A DNA stretch of 6,651 bases. Origin: Sulfitobacter sp. GTDB lineage: Bacteria > Pseudomonadota > Alphaproteobacteria > Rhodobacterales > Rhodobacteraceae. The stretch is taken from the NCBI GenBank assembly GCA_026421135.1, contig JAPKCR010000128.1, positions 1 through 6,651 on the forward strand, in the 5' to 3' direction. The position numbers and the translations under genes are program-made. Positions 1-5,286 of this stretch are shown here, piece by piece. The first letter of the stretch is position 1. Every line of letters starts with the position of its first letter. The notes under the pieces are model-generated. The model searched no databases. It was not told the origin of the DNA and saw only the letters and a list, made by a program, of their open reading frames with translations.

Positions 1-1874
1 AAGGGTGGTTTTCCGATCGTGTGCGCAGCGTGGTGGGCAATTCGCTCGCCGCCGCGCAAGCCTACGAATCGGAACAGCGCGATGATCTGATTGAAGACGC
101 CCTGACGCTGGCACGTGGCATAGACAACGCCCGCGCCCAAGGATTGAACCTGCCGGACTCGCAATTGTTGGCCGAAGGACAATTGCAAATCCAGCGCGGC
201 CTGCGCGAGGCGTATCTGATCGATGGCACCGCCCAAATTCGCGCCCGCGGCGACCGGTCTTATCTGTTTGATTACGAACCACCTTCGCCCGAGAAGATCA
301 AACAGGCCCAAGAAAGCAACGGCCGCCCTTTGGTGATCGAAGACTGGCCAAACAACGAATTCCGTGCCCTTGTCTCACTGGGGTCCTTTCTGGACCGGTT
401 CTTGTACATCAGCCGTGATGTCGATGGCGAAATCCTGTCGCTGCTGGATGACACCAAGGAAACGGTCCGACTCTATCAGCAACTGGAGAGCGAGCGCGGC
501 AAGCTGTTGTTCGAATTCGGCCTGCTTTATGTGGGCTTTGCGGTGATCCTGATTTTGGCTGCGGTTTGGCTGGGCCTGTGGTTTGCCGAACGCCTGTCCG
601 GCCCCGTTGGACGCCTAACCGGTGCGGCACAACAGGTCGGTGCCGGCGATCTTGAGGTGCAGGTCCGCGAAGAGGACGGCGATGACGAGATCGCGATGCT
701 GGGCCGTTACTTTAATCAGATGACCAAGCAGTTGAAGGGTCAGCGCGAAGCATTGCTGGACAACACCCGCCAGATTGAACGCCGCCGCCGCTTGTTTGAC
801 TCCGTGCTTAGTTCGGTCACCTCGGGGGTTGTGGGCCTTGATCCCGAAGGACGCGTGGCCTTTGTAAACCGGTCGGCAATGCGTTTGCTGGACTGGGAAG
901 AAGACCAGCAGTCACTGGCGATTTCAGTCGCCATTCCTGAATTTGGTCCGCTGTTCAACACCGTTGTTTCAGGTCAGGGCGAGGTCGCCCAAGGCGAGGT
1001 CAAAGTGTCGCGACTAGGCCATATGGAGAACCTGTTGGTGCGCGTGGCCACGCGGCGCAGCGATGACGGGCGGCTGGAAGGCTATGTTGTGGCGTTTGAC
1101 GATGTCACCGATCTGGTCAGTGCCCAACGGATGGCCGCATGGGGGGACGTGGCCCGCCGCATCGCCCATGAAATCAAGAACCCGTTAACACCGATCCAGC
1201 TAAGCGCCGAACGTATCCAGCGCAAATTCGCCCGTAAGCTGCCCGACGATGCCGCAGCCCTTGAACAGATGACCGGCGTCATTATTCGCCAAACTGGCGA
1301 TCTGCGGCGGATCGTGGACGAGTTTTCGAAATTTGCGCGCATGCCGGAGCCCGAAACCTCAGAGCAGGATGTCGCGCAATTGGTGCGCGATGCCGTGCTG
1401 TTGCAGCAAAGCGGCCAACCAGACGTGACAATCAAGGCCTTCATCCCCGATGGCCCAGTCATTGCCCCGGTGGATGCCACGATGATGTCGCAGGCTTTGA
1501 CCAACCTAATTAAAAACGCAGGCGAAGCTATTGAAAGCCTGAAAGAAAAAGGTGCACCCGAAGATCTTGATCCGCGTATCGAGGTCACGCTCACCGTTCA
1601 ACCCACAACGGTTCAAATCTCGATTGCTGACAATGGCATCGGTCTTCCCGAAGATCGCGCCCGGTTATTTGAACCTTACGTAACAACCCGAAAAGAGGGC
1701 ACAGGCTTGGGCCTGCCCATCGTGAAAAAGATAATCGAAGAACATGGCGGCACCTTGGTGCTGGAAAACGCCCCCTGTTTCAAAGGCCAATCCCATTTTG
1801 GTGCCATGGCAATTATCACTTTGCCCTTGGCCGCCACCTCACAGACAACCGCATTGGAGACCCCAGATGAGTGA
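1..1874 (+). CDS. ntrY: NtrY nitrogen-regulation sensor histidine kinase (5' partial)
   Basis: Membrane-bound sensor histidine kinase that autophosphorylates and passes phosphate to NtrX. The gene enters from the left edge; the first whole codon is at base 3 and 623 residues are visible. Family members are about 730-770 residues, so the N-terminal membrane segments are probably off the window. Numbering from the first visible residue: extracytoplasmic sensor region about 5-165; a strong transmembrane helix about 168-194; HAMP linker about 195-247; PAS domain about 260-365 (VTSGVVGLDPEGRVAFVN); HisKA dimerisation domain with H-box HEIKNP, phospho-accepting His389 (codon 1167-1169); N-box NLIKNAGEAI around Asn505; G1 box DNGIG from Asp543; and later TGLGLPIVKK. 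All kinase motifs are intact, and Asn at H+4 of the H-box fits a bifunctional kinase/phosphatase. It ends in TGA at 1872-1874, overlapping the ntrX start. The signal sensed cannot be read from this sequence. Identity as NtrY is supported by domain order and by ntrX directly downstream. Confidence 0.95.
   Translation, partial: GWFSDRVRSVVGNSLAAAQAYESEQRDDLIEDALTLARGIDNARAQGLNLPDSQLLAEGQLQIQRGLREAYLIDGTAQIRARGDRSYLFDYEPPSPEKIKQAQESNGRPLVIEDWPNNEFRALVSLGSFLDRFLYISRDVDGEILSLLDDTKETVRLYQQLESERGKLLFEFGLLYVGFAVILILAAVWLGLWFAERLSGPVGRLTGAAQQVGAGDLEVQVREEDGDDEIAMLGRYFNQMTKQLKGQREALLDNTRQIERRRRLFDSVLSSVTSGVVGLDPEGRVAFVNRSAMRLLDWEEDQQSLAISVAIPEFGPLFNTVVSGQGEVAQGEVKVSRLGHMENLLVRVATRRSDDGRLEGYVVAFDDVTDLVSAQRMAAWGDVARRIAHEIKNPLTPIQLSAERIQRKFARKLPDDAAALEQMTGVIIRQTGDLRRIVDEFSKFARMPEPETSEQDVAQLVRDAVLLQQSGQPDVTIKAFIPDGPVIAPVDATMMSQALTNLIKNAGEAIESLKEKGAPEDLDPRIEVTLTVQPTTVQISIADNGIGLPEDRARLFEPYVTTRKEGTGLGLPIVKKIIEEHGGTLVLENAPCFKGQSHFGAMAIITLPLAATSQTTALETPDE
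1856..1860 (+). promoter_or_regulatory. Ribosome binding site of ntrX
   Basis: GGAGA lies six bases upstream of the ATG at 1867, inside the last codons of ntrY. It fixes the ntrX start at 1867 rather than at in-frame codons further upstream, where the translation would not match a receiver domain. The ATGAGTGA overlap with the ntrY stop suggests translational coupling. Confidence 0.7.
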
Positions 1875-3279
1875 CATCCTGATCGTGGACGATGAACGCG
1901 ATATTCGCGAATTGATTTCCGACATCCTGGAGGACGAAGGCTATGCCACGCGTCTGGCTGGAAATTCGGACGACGCCATAGCGGCGATCAACGCCGAACC
2001 ACCCGCACTGATGATTTTGGACATCTGGTTAAAAGACAGCCAGATGGACGGAATTGATATCCTCAAGACTGTGAAACGCGACAACCCGGATGTGCCGGTT
2101 GTTATTATTTCAGGGCATGGCAACATCGAAATCGCCGTCGCCGCGATCAAGCAAGGTGCGTATGATTTCATTGAGAAACCATTCAATATAGATCAGTTGC
2201 TGGTTGTCATCCGCCGCGCAATGGAAACTTCGCGGTTGCGCCGCGAGAACCTGTCCCTCAAACGACGCGAGGTCGCAAACGCCGAGATGATCGGGTCGTC
2301 GACCGCCTTCAAGACCTTGATAAGCCAATTGGACAAGGTCACCAAATCCAACGGTCGCGTCATGTTGCGCGGCCCAGCCGGTGCTGGCAAGGAAATCGCG
2401 GCACGCTATATTCACAGCAATTCGGCCCGTGCCTCAGCCCCATTCGTAACGATCAATTGTGCCAGTGTGGCCCCCGAACGTATGGAAGAAGTGCTGTTTG
2501 GCACCGAAACCCCGGAGCGCGGGATCGAACCCGGGATGCTTGAGCAGGCCCACGGCGGCGTGATCTTTTTTGATGAGGTCGCAGATATGCCCCTTGGCAC
2601 ACAATCGAAAATTTTGCGTGTTTTGGTTGACCAGCAATTCACCCGTGTCGGCGGCCACGACAAGGTTCGCGTTGATTTGCGCGTTATCTCAAGCACAATC
2701 AAGGATCTGGACGCCGCGATCAAATCTGAAAAATTCCGCGAAGAGCTATTTCACCGCCTGAACGTCGTCCCGATCGCGGTCCCGTCACTGGAAGATCGCC
2801 GCGAGGATATCCCGGTTCTGGCCGATCACTTCATTGCCGAGTTTAACAATAGCCAAGGGTTGCCATTGCGTGCGTTTTCCGATGACGCGGTCGCATTGCT
2901 GCAAACGATGGTATGGCCTGGCAACGTCCGACAGTTAAAAAACCTGGTTGAACGGGTATTGATCCTGGGTGACGGTACCGGCCCTATCGAAGCCCGAGAA
3001 TTGCCCGGCGTTGATGAAAACAAAGAGGAAGACGGACGCGTGGTCCTGTCTGGTGCTTTGGCAACCTTGCCCCTGCGAGAGGCCCGCGAGGCGTTCGAAC
3101 GTGAATATCTGCTGACTCAGATCAACCGCTTTGGCGGAAATATCAGCCGCACGGCCAATTTTGTTGGCATGGAGCGGTCAGCCTTGCACCGGAAACTGAA
3201 AAGCCTTGGTGTGGTCACTTCAGCCAAATCCGGCACCCGCATTGCGCATGTAGATGATGAAGTCGAGGTGGATGGCTAA
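1867..3279 (+). CDS. ntrX: NtrX response regulator, NtrC-type AAA+ DNA-binding protein
   Basis: Cytosolic response regulator, partner of NtrY; 470 residues, usual length for the family. The ATG at 1867 is chosen because the protein then opens directly with a receiver domain (MSDILIVDDE) and has GGAGA upstream. Receiver domain 1-120: acidic pocket Asp8/Asp9, phospho-acceptor Asp52, Ser82, Lys104. AAA+ domain about 140-365: Walker A GPAGAGK at 169-175, Asn197 in TINCAS, Walker B VIFFDE at 232-237, FREELFHRLN at 290-299, and sensor II region WPGNVRQL at 350-357. Fis-type helix-turn-helix about 413-449 (FGGNISRTANFVGMERSALH), then an acidic tail. The GAFTGA loop that contacts sigma-54 is absent: after LFG (210-212) comes a short TETPERGIEPG stretch. 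The sensor I segment reads SSTIKDL, with Ile278 where sigma-54 activators usually have Asn or His. From memory both features occur in other alphaproteobacterial NtrX proteins, so it probably does not act as a classical sigma-54 activator. It overlaps ntrY by 8 bases and the convergent lipoprotein gene by 4. Confidence 0.95.
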   Translation: MSDILIVDDERDIRELISDILEDEGYATRLAGNSDDAIAAINAEPPALMILDIWLKDSQMDGIDILKTVKRDNPDVPVVIISGHGNIEIAVAAIKQGAYDFIEKPFNIDQLLVVIRRAMETSRLRRENLSLKRREVANAEMIGSSTAFKTLISQLDKVTKSNGRVMLRGPAGAGKEIAARYIHSNSARASAPFVTINCASVAPERMEEVLFGTETPERGIEPGMLEQAHGGVIFFDEVADMPLGTQSKILRVLVDQQFTRVGGHDKVRVDLRVISSTIKDLDAAIKSEKFREELFHRLNVVPIAVPSLEDRREDIPVLADHFIAEFNNSQGLPLRAFSDDAVALLQTMVWPGNVRQLKNLVERVLILGDGTGPIEARELPGVDENKEEDGRVVLSGALATLPLREAREAFEREYLLTQINRFGGNISRTANFVGMERSALHRKLKSLGVVTSAKSGTRIAHVDDEVEVDG

Positions 3280-3746
3280 CCCAAGGTAACGATTTGAAAA
3301 CTGCCGTCGGAATTTCGGATAACACATGATTTGGCGTTCAACGGGGGCAGGGTGGTCGTGGCCCGCGGGGGTGCCGATCGCGCCACAGATGCGGGGCAAA
3401 CAGGGATCGACACAGGCGCGAAGCCCTGGTTGGCCATACATTGGGTTTCGACCCTTCGGCGCAAATTGGCGTTGGGATCGACCGTGTAAAACGTACCCGG
3501 CTCGTAATAGCCTGGAATAATGCGGCACTGGCCTGCGTTGTTGCAGTCGCTCCAAGGGGGAATATAGCGCGGGGGTGTTTGCCTGATCTGGGACGATGCC
3601 GGCACCTTTGCCAGTGCCTCGACCTCGCAGGCAGTGGTTTGACGGAGCAGCGCCGTAACGCTGGCACCGGGCTTGTAATAGGTATTCAGCGGGGCGCAGG
3701 CACCAAGGCCGATCAGCGCCACGATCGTCACTGTCAGTTGTTTCAT
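3276..3746 (-). CDS. Cysteine-rich predicted lipoprotein of unknown function
   Basis: A 156-residue protein on the minus strand; I do not recognise a named family. The ATG at 3744-3746 is chosen because it gives a classic lipoprotein signal peptide: MKQ, a hydrophobic stretch about 4-14, and lipobox LGAC with the lipidated Cys17. AAGGGG lies eight bases upstream. An in-frame ATG at 3833 would add 29 polar residues ahead of the signal and lacks a ribosome site. The mature part should be anchored to a membrane facing the periplasm, and has six further cysteines (40, 68, 74, 103, 117, 141), enough for three disulfides. Two segments resemble each other: YYKPG (23-27) followed by LR and Cys40, and YYEPG (80-84) followed by LR and Cys103. 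The QCMANQGF stretch recalls the CMxxKGY-like motif of various small bacterial lipoproteins. A Pro/Thr/Ala-rich linker (about 118-135) precedes a C-terminal CVIRNSDGSFQIV. The TAG stop overlaps the ntrX TAA. No link to NtrYX or potassium uptake can be read from the sequence. Confidence 0.85.
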   Translation of the reverse strand: MKQLTVTIVALIGLGACAPLNTYYKPGASVTALLRQTTACEVEALAKVPASSQIRQTPPRYIPPWSDCNNAGQCRIIPGYYEPGTFYTVDPNANLRRRVETQCMANQGFAPVSIPVCPASVARSAPPRATTTLPPLNAKSCVIRNSDGSFQIVTLG

Positions 3747-3754
3747 CGCGTCCA

Positions 3755-3760
3755 CCCCTT
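3755..3760 (-). promoter_or_regulatory. Ribosome binding site of the lipoprotein gene
   Basis: Read on the minus strand, AAGGGG precedes the ATG by eight bases and is followed by TGGACGCG. It supports the start at 3746 over the upstream in-frame ATG at 3833. Confidence 0.55.
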
Positions 3761-3784
3761 TTTTGATGTTACATACATTTAGAC

Positions 3785-3823
3785 ATTTGAATTGACCCTT
3801 GCATAGCCATCTGTCATTCAAAT
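3785..3823. repeat. AT-rich inverted repeat in the divergent intergenic region
   Basis: The left arm ATTTGAATTGAC (3785-3796) and the right arm GTCATTCAAAT (3813-3823) are complementary over 8 bp plus 3 bp, with one unpaired T in the left arm. A 16-base stretch separates them. The centres of the 8-bp arms are 31 bp apart, close to three helical turns, so a protein could contact both from one face. The site lies between the divergent lipoprotein and trkA starts and could be an operator or a stem-loop. No known regulator is assigned, and chance cannot be excluded in an AT-rich stretch. Confidence 0.4.
3792..3820 (+). promoter_or_regulatory. Weak promoter candidate for trkA
   Basis: TTGACC at 3792-3797 is a good -35 match for a housekeeping sigma factor. 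Seventeen bases later CATTCA (3815-3820) is only a poor -10 match. It would give a leader of about 60 bases before the trkA ATG. Some promoter is expected here because the gene upstream runs in the opposite direction. Both boxes overlap the inverted repeat arms, so anything bound to the repeat would affect transcription. This is inference; the -10 is weak. Confidence 0.2.
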
Positions 3824-3863
3824 TAGCGATCATGCGGGTGGTTTTCGTCTGGTCCTGTCATAA

Positions 3864-3886
3864 GGCGCAACGCCAAAGGAACCTTT
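3864..3886 (+). promoter_or_regulatory. trkA ribosome binding site with two small flanking dyads
   Basis: AAAGGA at 3875-3880 is the ribosome binding site, seven bases before the ATG at 3888. Directly upstream, GGCG-CAA-CGCC (3864-3874) can form a 4-bp hairpin. The site itself lies in AAAGGAACCTTT (3875-3886), which can pair AAAG with CTTT and partly cover the site. The binding site is well supported; any structural control is speculative because the stems are very short. Confidence 0.6.
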
Positions 3887-3887
3887 C

Positions 3888-5264
3888 ATGAAAGTGATTA
3901 TTTGCGGTGCAGGTCAGGTCGGCTGGCAAATTGCGCGCCACCTGTCAGGGGAACGCAACGATGTGACAATCGTCGACAGCAACGCCGATCTGGTGCGCCG
4001 TGCGACAGACACACTGGATGTTCAGGGGATTGCGGGTTTCGCCAGCTATCCCGATGTGTTGGACCGCGCAGGCGCGCGCGATGCTGAAATGATCATCGCC
4101 GCGACCCATTCGGACGAGGTTAACATGGTCACCTGTCAGGTGGCCCATTCAGTGTTCGGCATCAACCGCAAGATCGCCCGTTTGCGCAGCCAGTCCTATT
4201 TGACAGCTATTTATTCCGATCTCTATCGTCGCGACCACATGCCCATCGACGTGGTGATCAGCCCCGAGAAAGAAGTCGCTGCCGCCGCCCTTCAACGCTT
4301 GTCGGCACCTGCAGCCTTTGACACGGAAACCTTTATGGATGGCATGGCCCATCTGATTGGCATCCAGATCGACGAAGACTGCCCGGTGATCAACACGCCG
4401 CTGCGCCAATTGTCTGATTTGTTTTCCACCCTGCGTGCCGTTGTCGTGGGAGTGCGCCGGGACGGCACCTTGTTTGCCCCCGAAAGCAAGGACCAGCTTT
4501 TCATTGGTGACGCTTGCTATTTCTTTACCCACCGCGACGACATCCCCCGCGCTCTTGAGATTTTTGGTAAGAAAACCAGCAAGTTGGAGCGCGTTGTTCT
4601 GGTAGGCGGCGGCAATGTCGGTCTGGCCGTCGCACAAAGCCTTGAAGGCAAGGAAAAGCGCGTCCGCACCAAGATGATCGAGAAGAACCGCGCCATCGCC
4701 GAACGCGCTGCCGAGGCTTTGGAACGGACGATTGTGTTGCACGGTGACGGACTGGACGCAGCGCTTTTAGCCGAAGCAGGGATCAGCCGTGCAGACGCGA
4801 TGATGGCGATCACCGACGATGATAAGACCAATATGCTGGCCTGCGTGCGCGCCAAGGCAGAAGGTTGCCCGTTTGTGATCGCCTTGATCAACGACCCGAC
4901 CTTGGTTCCCTTGATGGAACCTCTGGGCATCGACGCCTATATCAATCCCCGTGCCACTACGGTCAGTTCGATCCTGCGCCACATCCGCCATGGTCGGGTG
5001 CGTTCGGTCTATTCGATTGGCGATGCCGAGGCCGAAGTGATCGAAGCCGAAGTGCTGTCAACATCTCCGCTGGCCGGCAAACGCATCACCGAGATCGATT
5101 TCCCCGAAGGAGTGTTGGTCGGTATGGTGCGCAAGGGCGACAAGGTGATCCGGCCTTTGGGCAGCACCCGCATTGACGAAGGCGATGTGATCGCTGTTTT
5201 CTGTCTGGCAAAAGACGTGCCGCAGGTCGAACAGTTGATGCAGGTATCGATCGACTTTTTCTGA
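3888..5264 (+). CDS. trkA: TrkA, NAD-binding regulatory subunit of the Trk potassium uptake system
   Basis: Peripheral cytosolic protein that forms the gating ring beneath TrkH and controls potassium uptake by nucleotide binding. It has 458 residues, matching the full-length two-repeat TrkA of Escherichia coli in size. First Rossmann (RCK) domain: GAGQVG at 7-12 and an acidic residue ending strand 2, Asp30 in IVDSN, consistent with NAD(H) binding; the domain runs to about 135. First TrkA-C domain about 143-217. Second Rossmann domain: GGGNVG at 240-245 with Glu265 in MIEKN, to about 350. Second TrkA-C domain about 382-455 (PLAGKRITEIDFPEG, then IDEGDVIAVF). The start at 3888 has AAAGGA seven bases upstream, and the protein begins directly with strand 1 of the Rossmann fold. 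trkH follows after 22 bases, so the two are probably co-transcribed. The gene is 608 bases from ntrX with an opposing gene between, so it is probably not expressed only by readthrough from ntrYX. Nothing looks truncated or shifted. Confidence 0.97.
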   Translation: MKVIICGAGQVGWQIARHLSGERNDVTIVDSNADLVRRATDTLDVQGIAGFASYPDVLDRAGARDAEMIIAATHSDEVNMVTCQVAHSVFGINRKIARLRSQSYLTAIYSDLYRRDHMPIDVVISPEKEVAAAALQRLSAPAAFDTETFMDGMAHLIGIQIDEDCPVINTPLRQLSDLFSTLRAVVVGVRRDGTLFAPESKDQLFIGDACYFFTHRDDIPRALEIFGKKTSKLERVVLVGGGNVGLAVAQSLEGKEKRVRTKMIEKNRAIAERAAEALERTIVLHGDGLDAALLAEAGISRADAMMAITDDDKTNMLACVRAKAEGCPFVIALINDPTLVPLMEPLGIDAYINPRATTVSSILRHIRHGRVRSVYSIGDAEAEVIEAEVLSTSPLAGKRITEIDFPEGVLVGMVRKGDKVIRPLGSTRIDEGDVIAVFCLAKDVPQVEQLMQVSIDFF

Positions 5265-5286
5265 TGCGTGATCGGGGCACCCCAAC

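Noticed and set aside
1082..1594. A 170-codon open frame on the minus strand opposite the kinase domain of ntrY
   Set aside because: It lies wholly within a frame with all histidine kinase motifs. Its translation is Ser/Arg-rich with no domain, as expected of an antisense shadow in GC-rich DNA.
3326..3782. Plus-strand open frames between ntrX and trkA (3326-3520 and 3441-3782)
   Set aside because: Both lie opposite the lipoprotein gene, have no convincing ribosome site, and show no domain, whereas the minus strand shows a signal peptide, lipobox and ribosome site.
3747..3833. N-terminal extension of the lipoprotein from the in-frame ATG at 3833
   Set aside because: It would put 29 polar residues before a clear signal peptide, lacks a ribosome site, and would run through the divergent regulatory region.
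3836..3846. GGGTGGTTTTC, also present at bases 3-13
   Set aside because: An 11-base match, one copy within ntrY coding sequence and the other intergenic, with no further similarity around them; most likely chance.
4149..4742. A 197-codon open frame on the minus strand opposite trkA
   Set aside because: The sense strand encodes conserved TrkA domains through this stretch. The antisense translation is His/Gln/Gly-rich with no recognisable motif or ribosome site.
5274..5283. GGGGCACCCC between trkA and trkH as a terminator or regulatory hairpin
   Set aside because: The loop would be two bases (or a 3-bp stem with a 4-base loop), there is no T-run, and it sits where trkH needs its ribosome site.
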